A DNA stretch of 64,000 nucleotides, taken from NCBI GenBank assembly GCA_021613375.1, contig CM038702.1, positions 23,543,849-23,607,848 of the forward strand. Direction: 5' to 3'. The position numbers and the translations under genes are program-made. Below the pieces are notes generated by a model. That model had not been told where the DNA came from. It was given only the letters and a program-made list of their open reading frames with translations, and did no database searches. Position 1 is the first letter of the stretch; every line of letters starts with the position of its first letter. Positions 22,285 to 33,439 of the stretch are shown piece by piece. Origin of the DNA: Megaleporinus macrocephalus (lineage: Eukaryota > Chordata > Actinopteri > Characiformes > Anostomidae).

Positions 22285-22307
22285 GGGGGGGTGGGGGTGG
22301 GGGGGGG
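22285..22307 (+). other. G-quadruplex-forming run
   Basis: Runs of 7, 5 and 9 guanines separated by single thymines. The 9-G run can supply two G-tracts, so a four-tract quadruplex is possible on the plus strand. Confidence 0.75.
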
Positions 22308-22423
22308 TCTCTCTCTTCCTGCGTTTTGCGGTCGTTTATTTTGGCAGGCTGGGGCAGGGCCGCAGAGACTTGACCCTCTGTAACACTCATTCTTAAGAGT
22401 ACTACTTTTCCTCCAAATAATTC

Positions 22424-23400
22424 CACATAAACACCAGTCTCCATTTAGCCTGCTTCCACACAGAAAACAGATTTGCCCAAGAAGGGTATTGGGCCTCTCT
22501 GGATGAAACCCTTTCCGGACGGATGTGGGGATGGAAGTGGAATTCAAATTTTTGTCCTGCTCTATACTAGAGCAGTTTTTTCACCTGCACCGAATGCAGT
22601 CAATTAGCCATGACAGATTTGGTATCCGGAGTGTTCCTTTGGTAACCATGTCATAAACATACTTGTAACAACCATGTCTAAAACATGTCATGACAGATGT
22701 CGCCAGACAACATCACATCAACTTCAACCTCCAGAAACAGATTTACACAAAAACATAGGCCTCGTAGGCCTCTCTGGAGGCAGCCATTACCGGATGTATG
22801 TTAGATGGCAAAGAGCTACAGATTCTATACTACAGCAATTTCCTCCCTATGCCAAATGCAATCAATCAAACAAGAGAGGTTTGGTTTGCTGGTTTGACTT
22901 TGGTAACCCTGCTGCACAAACTTGCATGTCACGGCAGATGTCATATGCTGTCCCAAGACACAATCACATTTACATCAGTCCTGTTCAGCTTCCATACACA
23001 CTGAAAACAGATTTATCCAAAACTGTAGGGTGCATCCTGGAAGAAACCATCTTCAGAGCTACAAATTTTACACTACAGCAACTTCTTACTTATTCCAAAT
23101 GCAGTCAATTAGCCAAGACAGTTTGGTGTTTGGTATCTGAAACTTTTCTTTGCTTTAACCTTGCGAAATAACACTACCATGACCATACAATAAGCATTTA
23201 ATGACTGATGTCATATGTTGTCAAATGACATAGTCACTTAAACATCAGTCTCCGGTCAGGCTCTGGAAGCAAGCATTCATGGATGGATGTTAGATGGAAG
23301 AGTGCTACAAATTCCATGCTAGAGCAATTGTCTCCCTATGCCTGATGTACTCAATCAGCCAAGGCAGGTTCATTGTCTGGAGTTTGCTTTATTTGCAAGC
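22424..23400. repeat. diverged tandem satellite, about 250-270-bp unit, about 3.7 copies
   Basis: Four degenerate copies can be lined up. Anchors are AAAACAGATTT (about 22464, 22734, 23004) and a GCAGTCAATTAGCC-like block (22596, 22858, 23101, 23347), giving spacings of roughly 245-270 bp. Each unit also has a TCTCTGGA/TCCTGGAAG block and a GGATGTTAGATGG-like block. The fourth copy lacks part of its front. Overlapping frames in different copies (such as 22674-23171) are not conserved between units, so it is non-coding. Confidence 0.8.
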
Positions 23401-23872
23401 AAAGGAAGCTCATAGCTCACCAGGTATTATCATTCAAGCTGAATGTCTTATACACTTGCCTCAAACTTAGTCAAGTAATATCAAATAGATTTTTCAAACT
23501 GATGGTTTCTGACACTAACGTAGTGCTATCTAACCCTTGTCCTTGACAGTCAATGCTTATTTTATTTTTCTTCTGCCGTAGCACACTTGATGCAACTGAT
23601 AGTCTAATTAACTACGTCTGTATTGCGTTTAAGCAGTAGAAGCACTAAAATGTGCACAATAAGACTGCACCAGTATCACAGTTGGAAACTACTGCTAATG
23701 ACTAAACTTTGCTGCCCTTTAGTTTTTTATCCAATGGTGGAGTGTATTTATGTATTAATGTGTGTGTGAGGGAAGGAGGGACAGCGGTAGACAGAGGGAT
23801 AGATGTCTGTTTGAGTGTGGTTCCTCTTTTCCCAGAAGAGGATCATAGCACCATGATAAGCTTCAGCAAGGC

Positions 23873-23874
<2 letters not shown>
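23401..23874. other. unannotated stretch
   Basis: Nothing recognised. Confidence 0.5.

Positions 23875-23907
<33 letters not shown>
23875..23907. repeat. (CA)16 microsatellite
   Basis: Uninterrupted CA run of about 33 bp. Confidence 0.95.
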
Positions 23908-23909
<2 letters not shown>

Positions 23910-23914
<5 letters not shown>

Positions 23915-25190
23915 CTAAAGCAGTTATTGTAGCACCTGTTTGTCTCTGTCTTCTACTCTTCCAGGTCATACTACTTCTGTACTTTCTTCTAACTTCAATC
24001 AATGTCTTCTAATAAGAGCTGAACCTGATGGGCCTTGGCCTGATGGGAGTGTGCCATGTTTTGGCACTGAAACATGTATGCTGTAACGTTGTTGAGGATG
24101 ACACTGAGAAGGTAGCAGGAGCATGGCTTTTATTGTTAAAAAGTCTAGGCTGATGTAAGATCCAGAAAATCTTTTAAATATTTATTCTCTGACAAGTTTC
24201 CACATTAGCACGTTGTCCACTAAGAAGAAGCAAAACACCTGTAAATCAAATCAATCTTTCTTCCATCAGCATCCAGTGTTGGGCTGATTAGCTGCTATGT
24301 AGCTTGTTAGTTCATCTGGGTCAGTCTCCATTATGTTACTCATCAAAGACAAAATGTTGCAGAATATTTTGATTTATTTTGAATAATTAAAAATATTATT
24401 ATGTATTTATCCATAACCTCTATTTGCTGGTGTTCATGATAATACAGAATTTATAAGACTGCAGTAGGGTTTGGATTTTTAACTTGGCACTTAACCTCTA
24501 AAGTTTTAGGCAGTGCTTAAAATGGGATTAAAGAAGTGGGGGAGCTCTTGTTGCCATGTGTATCAACCAGTATCATAAGTATTTCATTCTTAAGTTCTAC
24601 AGGAAATGGAAGAAAATAGGAGATATTATGGATGTTAACATCGTACCTAAAGCGAACAACTAATAGCAAAACTTTTGAGTAAAAACAGTACAAAATGTGT
24701 AAAGTTTAAAAAACATTGTTTTTACACTTCTAGTAAGTTCCCTTTTTAAGTATCCTGTCCGCAGCATTTAGACAAGTTTAGAAAATGTCATGGTATGCCA
24801 AAGAGTGAAATGTTGAAGTGCCACAGTCTTAACACTGGTCCTAAGTAGTATTTACATCTTGTCCTTGGTTTCTGTGTGACTACATTGGACAGCAGGACAT
24901 GGCAGTGTGTTCTGGCGTTTCTGTCAAACCAAGTGACTACAGAAACGTAAGGAGGGCTTTGTTTCCATCTACATGCAGTGGGCACAAAGTCAAATAAGCA
25001 GGCTTAATTTCATGATGAAAATATGAATGACACAGAAGAGCTCCATAGTACTGGACGTGAGTGTCTGTGGATTCTTTGTGAACATTTGGTCATCTTTGCA
25101 ATTCTTCTCAAGTCAGAGTGTAGAGTTATAATCTGATCATGTGGAGGCTCTTGCCAATCTCATATGAGTTTTTTCATCTATACTATCCCA
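23910..25190. other. unannotated stretch
   Basis: No gene, array or transposon recognised. Confidence 0.45.
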
Positions 25191-25194
25191 TCCA

Positions 25195-25500
25195 CACTGA
25201 TCCTTCATTTTCCATGAAACTCTGTTGTTCCCCAACAAAATGTAATCATTGTCCACATTTTACCATCACGCAATAGTTTTCTAACATCATTGTTCTTTAA
25301 AAAACTTTATAATGCATAAAGAAATGGTATAATTCACAAATAAACATAATTATCCAGCAAACACCAATATTCAACAATAAGCATCATCATTCTACACAAA
25401 ACACCTGCATTCTGGTCCATGTGCTGTCATTTTCCAACACTAATATTCTTTATCAAACACTACCATTCTCCAGCACATACCACCATTGACCATCAGACTA
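25195..25500. repeat. possible very old short-period tandem repeat
   Basis: A/C-rich sequence in which a motif like CACCATTCTCCAACACA recurs loosely every 20-25 bp (for example ACACCAATATTCAACAATA, TCATCATTCTACACAAAACA, ACTACCATTCTCCAGCACA). Heavily diverged; the periodicity is judged by eye. Confidence 0.4.
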
Positions 25501-26160
25501 GAAAATGAAATTAGATTCATGAAATTAGATTATTGTTTCAGGATGGTCAAAGAAAAAAAACTGAAAAGCCAAACAAAGCTAGAGGCACCCTAGTAGCATA
25601 GGTATGCAGCATAAACTCTTGGTTTGTAGTTGATCGTACTTTGAGGAATAGATATAAGCTTGTTCTGTAATTGGTGGCTGGTGTAATAGCCTTTAAATAT
25701 TTTTTATTAAAATAATCAAATAAAATATTTCTTCATATAATTCAGTTATAAGTTAAACACTGTTGAAATGTGGTAGGTCTGGGTTAAGCTGCTAATGAGC
25801 AGTCAGGGATAATTAAATGCCATTTCACTGCTCACCCATGAAGACAACAATCCAGTTCACTTTTAATTTCGTAGATCCATATATATTTCATATTCCATTT
25901 TTGAAGAAAAAATGCATAGTGCTAAAGGTGAGGCCTCTGGAACAGGTGGAAACGCGTGCATCTCACCTTTCACTCTTCTTTTTTGTACTAAAAACTGCAG
26001 TTCATTAGGAAAATGCATATCAATGTCCCCATGGCTGCTAAATCTTTATGTTCTTGTCCGCCTGGAGGCATTTGTACCCCACAAAGAACAAACACACTCA
26101 CATTTAAACACACACATGAAGGGATCCTTAAGCATTATCCCCATTCCTGTTTCCTGCTGT
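25501..26160. other. unannotated stretch
   Basis: No gene or transposon recognised. Confidence 0.45.
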
Positions 26161-26164
26161 TTTT

Positions 26165-26385
26165 GTATTAGTCAGCAGTAAAGCCCTTTGCGTTCTAAAT
26201 ATTATTTACAATCTCGCATTTGGAAGCCTCTTTTGTTGCCATTCATACAATTACAGTCGAGCACTGGCAGCTGGAATCACTCTCATCGTACGGTTTTGTC
26301 TTTGCATTGTAGTTCCGTGATTATGCCGGCATTAGCATGTGCTATAGCTCTGCATGTTTTACACACGTCTATCCAAACGTGGTAA
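26165..26385. promoter_or_regulatory. candidate conserved non-coding island
   Basis: Unique sequence with AATATTATTTACAAT (fork-head-like), TCTTTTGTTGCC (HMG/SOX-like core), CATACAATTACAG and TGATTATGCCGGCATTAGC. No frame with a domain. Regulatory role is inferred. Confidence 0.3.
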
Positions 26386-26845
26386 TGGTGTGTGTGTGTG
26401 ATCTCGCCACAGGCCTTCTACTCATCATGTTGACGTCACCTCCCTTTACTCGCTGTCACTGTTAAGCTGGTTAACACCAATTAAATGAAGAACTCTCTGG
26501 AATATCTCCCTGGTGGTCCCACTGGTGGTCCAAGAGTGAGAAGAACTGCTGTGTTTGGCTCCAGCGAAATGGTTGGGGGCCATTTTCGTGCATATGTGTG
26601 TGTATGTATTTTTTTTTCCCCATCCTACGTTTGATTTCTCATGGACACAAAAGAGAAGCATTGCCTGCAGCTAAGTCCCGCCCACTCCCCGTCTCAGTCC
26701 CACCCACTCTCCGTCTCCAGCATCAGCATCCAGTGCTAAACTCTGCTTAGCATCCAGCCTTAAAGATGGGCCAACCGACTGTGTTTGTGTGTTTGTCTTT
26801 GTAAGGGAAACCGAAAAACCACACATTTGGTAGCCTAACACACAC
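26386..26845. other. unannotated stretch
   Basis: Contains a short direct repeat of CCGTCTC blocks (26678-26718). No gene seen. Confidence 0.4.
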
Positions 26846-26849
26846 ACGC

Positions 26850-27120
26850 TAGCATCGGCGGTGGGAGCCGTAATGTAATGATGAGTGACAGCGAGAACCG
26901 GCAGACAAATGTTGATCCCCCACAATCCCTTGCAGTGGCGTAGCTTCCCCCCGTGTTGTCGTGGCGATGTGAGCAGTGTTGCGGCCCTGATAACTTGAGT
27001 GGGGCGAACGGCGGAGAGGGAACAGCCGCTACGCTAACACACGCTGTTCCGGTCACCGCTGAGCGTGTGCAACCACGCTGATACCCCACTGCATCGTGGG
27101 TAGCTGGCCGCGAGCAATTT
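26850..27120. promoter_or_regulatory. GC/CpG-richer island, function unknown
   Basis: Contains CATCGGCGGTGGGAGCCG, CCCACAATCCCTTGCAGTG and GGCGAACGGCGGAG. ACTACAATTCCCAGCATGC-type (ZNF143/SBF-like) similarity is only partial. Neither an open exon nor a TATA box is evident. It could be a distal element or a decayed CpG island. Confidence 0.2.
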
Positions 27121-27451
27121 GCTACTTTGTGTGTGTGCGTGTATGTACACTATCCCGGTCCACTCTCCATATTTTCCTGTATTTGTTATGCAGGATTTTA
27201 TGAGGTGGCAGAGAGCGGCTTTGAAAACTTTGATGCTGGCGGTGAGACATGCTGGGATGTGTGTGAGAGGAATGTGACAGTAATGAGGTTCAGAAACGTT
27301 AGTAGGAGCTCAATGTGATCTACATGGAAGTAAGTTACTGTATGTGTCCCCTGCAAGCAGCACACATACACCTGAATACCTCTGCTCCTCTTACCAGTGC
27401 CTCGTCACGTGAGGGGTCTGACTGTCTGCAGTGCAGGATGCAAACACATTT

Positions 27452-28728
27452 ATTATATTGGCCACTGTATTAGAAACACCCTCCTTATACATTCACTCAT
27501 TGGCCCCTTCATTACAAACACTTACCTTGATCCTCTACTTGCTGGCCACTTTAATAGAAACACCTACCTTGTACTTCCACTCACTGGCCACTTTATTAGA
27601 AACATTTACCTTGTCCCTCCACTTTCTGGCCACTTTATTAGAAACACCCTCCTTGTACATTCACTCATTGGCCCCTTCATTACAAACACTTACCTTGACC
27701 CTCCACTCGCTGGCCACTTTATTAAAAACACTTACCTTATACCTCCACTCACTGGTCATTTTAATAGAAACACTTACCTTGTACTTCCACTCACTGGCCA
27801 CTTTAATAGAAACACTTACCTTGTACTTCCACTCATTGGCCACTTTATTAGAAACACTTACCTTGTACTTCCACTCATTGGCTACTTTATTAGAAACACT
27901 TACCTTGTACTTCTACTCACTGGCCACTTCATTAGAAACACTTACCTTGTACTTCTACTCACTGGCCACTTCATTAGAAACACTTACCTTGTACTTCCAC
28001 TCATTGGCCACTTTATTAGAAACACTTACCTTGTACTTCCACTCATTGGCCACTTTATTAGAAACACTTACCTTGTACTTCCACTCACTGGCCACTTTAA
28101 TAGAAACACTTACCTTGTACTTCCACTCATTGGCCACTTTAATAGAAACACCTTGTACTTCCACTTACTGGCCACTTTAATAGAAACACTTACCTTGTAA
28201 TTCCACTCACTGGCCACTTTAATAGAAACACTTACTTTGTACTTCCACTCACTTGCCACTTTAATAGAAACACCTTATACTTCCACTCACTGGCCTCTTT
28301 AATAGAAACACTTACCTTGTACTTCCACTTGTTGGCCACTTTATTAGAACACTTACCTTGTACTTCCACTCACTGGCCACTTTAATAGAAACACCTTGTA
28401 TTCCACTCATTGGTCACTTTATTAGAAACACCTACCATTTAGTGCACAGTTTATCAGCCCTAAACCCATTAGTCGTTTGTCAGTTTCTGATCATAGGACC
28501 ACATGACATGGCAGTGTGTGATGCTGGTGTATCAGGTATCACAGTGTTCTCAGGGTTTTTACGCATTACTATCACTGCTAGCAAGGGAGTGGCATGCCAC
28601 CCAAAAAAAAAAATCCTATAGGATAGGTAACACAAATTGTGTGTCAGATAATGTGCTACAGTTTCATTGTACAGCAGCAAGGTAAAGTCACAAAGAAGGC
28701 GTTTCTAATAAATTGTCCAGCTATGGAT
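27452..28728. mobile_element. Tc1-type miniature element with an expanded terminal repeat
   Basis: The left side is a terminal inverted repeat of the TGGCCACTTTATTAG type, known from the ends of fish Tc1-like transposons, amplified into a tandem array (separate entry). The right end GCGTTTCTAATAAATTGTCC (28700-28719) is the inverted counterpart. The roughly 270-bp interior (28438-28695) has no transposase sequence, so the element is non-autonomous. A TA dinucleotide follows the right end at about 28729. Confidence 0.65.
27455..28437. repeat. 42-bp minisatellite, about 23 units
   Basis: The unit is CACTCACTGGCCACTTTAAT, then AGAAACACTTACCTTGTACTTC. Most copies differ by only 1-4 bases; some internal ones are shortened by a few bases (about 28147-28170, 28260-28285, 28350 and 28390-28400). 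Because 42 is a multiple of 3, both strands carry long false frames (27397-28200 and 27431-28180 on the plus strand) with a 14-residue period. The first and last units are the most divergent, as expected of an array that expands from within. Confidence 0.95.
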
Positions 28729-28739
28729 AAGTAAAAAAG

Positions 28740-29018
28740 AAGCTGGAGATAAGTGGATGGTTCTGCTGTTAATATTACAATTGCTCAGTAAAGTGTTGCA
28801 CAGTGGGAAGGGAAACAGAAGTGTGTGGAGTCTCCAAGAAGGGAAATGAATTCAGAATGAGTACCAAGATGCAAAGATGACGCTGATGGAAAGAGGGGGA
28901 GGATGAAAGAGAGAAGCTTTAAATCTCAGTCTGTCTTTTCCTCCTTATCAGCAGACTGGTCTCAAAGGCCATTGTGTTTGTTGAATGTTATTGCTGTCAG
29001 AAGGGTCTGTGCTGACCT
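28740..29018. other. unannotated stretch
   Basis: Nothing recognised. Confidence 0.5.
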
Positions 29019-29019
29019 G

Positions 29020-29222
29020 TCCAGCTCAGAGAGAGGGAGAAAGGGGGAGACAGACAGAAAGAGAGAGAGAAAGAAAAAAGAGGGAGAGCAGGGGAGAAAA
29101 ACAGGGAAAGATGGGAGGAGTAAAGAAAAACAGATTAGAGTAAAATCTAAAAGGAGGGTGAGAGAGAACGGGGTAAATGAAGAGACAGGAGAGAAGGAGA
29201 AAAGAGGAGAGAGCTGAAAATG
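29020..29222 (+). repeat. polypurine tract
   Basis: About 200 bp of almost only A and G on the plus strand. It produces the K/R/E-rich false frame 28903-29217. Confidence 0.85.
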
Positions 29223-30205
29223 GGAATATTTAGATTGGAGTGTTGCAAGATGGAAGGCAAAAGAGCAGGGATGATGTCATCATTAGGGTTTCCTCAGATG
29301 AAAGAGTGGAAAATGGACAGATGAGACATTGATAATAATAAATATGACAATGAGAGGGAGACCCTGTGAAGACCCAGTGAAGTCACTGTCTGTGTGCATT
29401 TGTGGTTGGTGTGAATTCTGTGGGAGGATTATTTTCTTTTACTGTTGAATCCATTTATAACCCCCAAGGACAAACTGAGATTAGACAGGATCAAGGTTAT
29501 CATCACTGTATAATTTGCAGTCCATCACTGTATATTTGTGTATGTCAGAGAGTGTTGTTTACAGTAGGCCTCATGTTAGCTGCTGGGTGGATGAGTGAGG
29601 AGGCAGTTTGCTGATGTGCATGTGTGTTATTGCCGGGTGCATGTTTGCCTGTGGATTCAAATTTTCAGTCTTGTGGTTGTTTGACTGTATTGTTATGAGG
29701 CAATATGCATTTTGTGGGTGTGTGTCACATGTTGTTTAATATGTGTGTTTTTAAGTAACTATTTATTTTATATATTTAAAAAAAATAGCAGAGAATATTA
29801 TTTCGAACCTACAACACCGAAATGTACACCAATACAACACCAAAGTGCTCCAGACTTTGTAGCAAGCAAGAAAAAAAATAACTACAGAACCAACAAAACT
29901 CCCTAGTTTACCTCAAGGTATTAAATGGAACCAGAAGCATCAGACCGTTGGTAATAGTGGACCTAACAGACCCTCCAAAAGCCTTTTTACCTTTACACTT
30001 CCCATAATAGATTCTGCTTAACTTACTGTTGTTTTCTTGACTTCCCAGCTTCAAAAGCAAAAGTGGTTTGATCCTCCAGCATGAATGCCTGACGCCAGTG
30101 TCAATTCTGTGTCTGGCAGTTGTGACTCAATTAAAATGAAACCAAACTCATGTGAGAATGTGAGAGAGCAATAAACGGGCAAACAACTATCAACTTTAGA
30201 AAACA
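29223..30205. other. unannotated stretch
   Basis: No gene or transposon recognised. An A-rich stretch lies near 29775-29880. Confidence 0.45.
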
Positions 30206-30219
30206 GGCTTACTCCACAA

Positions 30220-30342
30220 AGCAGGTTTTCTTAGTTAGCCAGATAACATAAGCCCAAAGATGAGGGCTGTCCAATTGGAAAAGCTCTCAGTTTTTGGCTT
30301 AAATTTGGGCTTAAGTCATCTGGCCAACTGTAAAATCCTGCT
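30220..30342. repeat. foldback (inverted) repeat, 39-bp arms
   Basis: The left arm 30220-30258 (starting AGCAGGTTTTCTTAGTTAGC) and right arm 30304-30342 (ending TGTAAAATCCTGCT) are imperfect inverted copies, with roughly 32 of 39 positions pairing. The loop is 45 nt. It resembles a small MITE or foldback element; no protein coding. Confidence 0.8.
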
Positions 30343-30344
30343 CA

Positions 30345-31777
30345 GGTGGGCCTAAAGTGCTATACAGTAAAGTAATCTAGTAATTTAAGCTAGTTAATTA
30401 GCCATATCTACGATGATTAGCTAGATTTGCAAATTGTCCTTTGTGAGAGATAGAGAGTAGTACACTCTGGACAAACCAAGGAATGATTTCATAATTCTAT
30501 ACGACCCTTTTCCACATTCAGGAATATCGTATGTACTAGCTTCATCTGTTTGTTTTAATTATTATACTTGAATACAAACAATCAAGCGGCAAAGAACAGT
30601 GCTTTCTGTCCACAGTTTCCCCTCCATCGTGTAACCTACAAAGGCAAGACACAATAAGTCGAAGCAGTCACGCAACCCCATATATACGTCCACAGACCAC
30701 ACTAAAGTTCTCTGAAAGCTCACCCCAGACCACTGGTTTCTAGAGGACCAAAGTTCTGTTCTCTGGATCGCTTCCGGGTTCAAAAGCAGCTTTCATACTC
30801 CATCAAACGTACTGAAAAGCAAGGAGTCCTGAGTCCTGAAAAAAATTCTGGTCAGCTGAAGACATTTGACAAGTTGAGCTCACCAAAGCGGAGTTAATAG
30901 TTGTTCTAAGTCATATTCATCACCTTCCTAATGTAACTGCATCTCGTATCTAATCAGCATGTAAAAATGAATAGCGTAAACGTAATAGCTGTTTTAAATG
31001 GAAATGAAATAAATGAAGCATGGTCGCAGATTTTTGCGCAGTACAGTGTCTGTGGGATATGAGTGTAAACCCATGTCCTGACAGAGCATAAAAACAAATA
31101 TGTCTGTGTGTGTTCTTCCTTCTCTATACTGTGTCTATACACTAGTGCTAGTTTTAAAGACATAGTGTAAGTCTGCTGAAGTTTTGTTTGTGTGTGTGTG
31201 TGTGCGTGGGTGTGTATCTATGGTCGGCCGTGTGTATATGCTCCTCTTTGTTGTTAAATCACACATGCACAGGGCCGAATGGTTAGGCAGATTGTGGTTC
31301 CAGTAGTGTTTCCCTAAACGGGTTTTTCTCCTCTTTTACCTATAAACCCCCTCTTTCACATTCACCCCATTCTCCACCCTCTCTTTTGCCTCTTCTTTCG
31401 CCCCCTGTCTCATTTCTCTCCTCTGCCTCTCCTTCTTTAACCCTTCCTCCTACACTCATCCTCCTCTCCTCACTTCATCTTGGCTCTTTCTGCTGATTTT
31501 CTCCTCTTTTGGTGTTCTCTGTTGTTTATACTGTGTTGAGCAGAACTGCGCAAAGTGTATGTGGTTGAGTAATGAAAAAGTATTAGCTGCCTGCATTTAA
31601 TACTGTTGTTCTGCCATGTATTTGGTTTATGTTATATAATTACATTGCAAATTACATTTAAAAACAAGACTGCACAACAATAACTTTTCATCAAATTCAT
31701 GTTAAAATGTGGTATGGATTGAAAGTGTGGAATTAAAGCTGTTATGCCTGTTTGTATCAGTAAACTATGAGTAAGAG

Positions 31778-31778
<1 letters not shown>
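30345..31778. other. unannotated stretch
   Basis: TG run at about 31190-31206 and a CT-rich zone at 31340-31500. No gene seen. Confidence 0.45.
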
Positions 31779-31781
<3 letters not shown>

Positions 31782-31816
<35 letters not shown>

Positions 31817-31842
31817 TACTGGCGCATGTATATATATATGTA
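31782..31842. repeat. (TA)n microsatellite, interrupted
   Basis: TA runs at 31782-31819 and 31829-31841, separated by CTGGCGCATG. Confidence 0.9.
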
Positions 31843-32535
31843 TACTGCCATATGTGGTTTGTGAGGATATATGTGCTCACTTTTTCCTCTAAAAAGATAT
31901 TTAGTGAAAAATGTACTCAGCTGTAAATCATTACATAAAAAAACATTATTACTTACTTCCCTTCAGTCAAATAGAGTCAGTATACAAGGTGTTTACATAA
32001 CATTCACCTGTTGATGGAACAAATACATTTACAATTTGTTTGGATTTAATGTTGTTCCTAATTTACATAAACTAGTTGCTTGAAGAGAGTACAGTTGGTT
32101 TTTCTTAATTGTGTGGTCATTCCTCCATTTTTTCAAAGTCATAGCCCTCTCCCTCTCTCTCTCTCTTTCCAGTGCTTTGTTCATATATAGGAATGCATTG
32201 GGCTATTTGTTATTGGTGTTTTTAGAATAATCATTAATGTTTTACACACATATACACTCACACACAATCTAGCCACTAGTGGCAGAGTCGTATCTGAACA
32301 TGAGGCAGCGGGCTGTATAACCTGTGAAGTGAGAAGCGATAAGAGTTATTTTGTGTGTGCGTGTGTGTGTGTGCACTCTGCTTCTTCCCTGCCAAGGTAG
32401 ATGGGTCTGCAGATAGATTGTCCAGCTTTAATTCCTGTTTATTTCTTTCATTCTCCTTTGGCCCTCAGCCTTAGCCCTCCGTTAAGGTCTTGATTTGATT
32501 CTGATCCACTTATTGCTCTTTGTGTGTGAATGTGC
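31843..32535. other. unannotated stretch with CT and TG runs
   Basis: CT run 32149-32168 and TG run 32352-32374. No gene seen. Confidence 0.45.
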
Positions 32536-32539
32536 GCAT

Positions 32540-32840
32540 GTGTGTGTGAGTTCATGTCTGTGTGTTTGTACCCTGTATATTTCACATTGTGGGGACCACA
32601 CTCTGGTCATATACTTATGTTGTGTGACCATTTGTCCTTGTGTGAACCACAAGCTGGTCCCCATGATGCAGATCATTAAATTTTAAGAGCAGGTTAAGGT
32701 TAAGGTTAGGGTTAAGTTTAGGGTTTCAAATTAGGGTCAGAATAGTAATAGTAGTGGTTAAGGTTTGGGTGAGTCTCCAGGAAATAAATGGAGGTCTATG
32801 TGATGGCCCCACAATTCACAGAAACAAATGTGTGTGTGTG
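32540..32840. repeat. interspersed repeat with TTAGGG-like core and TG flanks
   Basis: GTGGGGACCACACTCTGGTC (32589-32608) and a related inverted GGCCCCACAATTCAC (32804-32818) bracket a run of GGTTAAGGTTAAGGTTAGGG variants (32693-32712 and onward). Both sides are TG-rich microsatellite. The same architecture (TG run, GTGGGGACC, TTAGGG-like core, GGCCCCAC) recurs in other teleost genomes as an interspersed repeat, from memory. It is not a true telomere. Confidence 0.6.
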
Positions 32841-32956
32841 TTTGTGTGTACCTGTCTTTGAGTCAGGTGTGTTTTTTTTTAGGAGTCAATTAATCCCGAC
32901 CCAGGGATAGATAGAGATTTGCTTCTTGAACATGAAAAATCTTCCACCTGCCTAAT

Positions 32957-33104
<148 letters not shown>

Positions 33105-33425
33105 GATACAGAAACATAGAAAAAGCCCAAGTTAAAAAAGAAAAAAAGAAAAGAAGAAGAGGAAGAGCAATGGAGATAAAAGGACTTACAATGGAGAGAG
33201 AACAAGAGACAGGGAGAAAGAAAAGAGAAAAAAGAGACATGGAAAAGGGATAAAAGAATAAGAAAGAAAGAGAAAGTGAGAGAAAAGGAGGCGACAGCAA
33301 TAAAGACAACAGGGACAGGCTGAAAAGGGAGAATAAAACAAAGAGATAGGAGAAAAAAGGGAAGGAGACAGAGAATAGAAGAAACAGCAGAGAAAGTATA
33401 GGAAAGAAAGAGAGAGAGGAGAGGA
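33105..33425 (+). repeat. polypurine tract continuing from (GA)n
   Basis: About 320 bp with few pyrimidines (GAAAGA, GGAGAA patterns). Source of serine/leucine-rich artefact frames on the minus strand (32879-33309). Confidence 0.85.
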
Positions 33426-33439
33426 GGTCTAAACCTGAG

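Noticed and set aside
22674..23171. 165-residue plus-strand frame
   Set aside because: It crosses unit boundaries of a diverged satellite; other units do not keep the same frame.
27397..28200. 267-residue open frame with 14-residue periodic repeats, resembling a repeat protein
   Set aside because: It is the translation of the 42-bp minisatellite. The period is a multiple of 3 so frames stay open on both strands, and the unit is a Tc1 terminal repeat.
27455..28437. CRISPR-like array of regular repeats
   Set aside because: Units are contiguous with no unique spacers, and the context is a eukaryotic genome.
32686..32760. True telomere or chromosome-fusion scar
   Set aside because: Only a few degenerate TTAGGG-like units, within a recognisable interspersed repeat.
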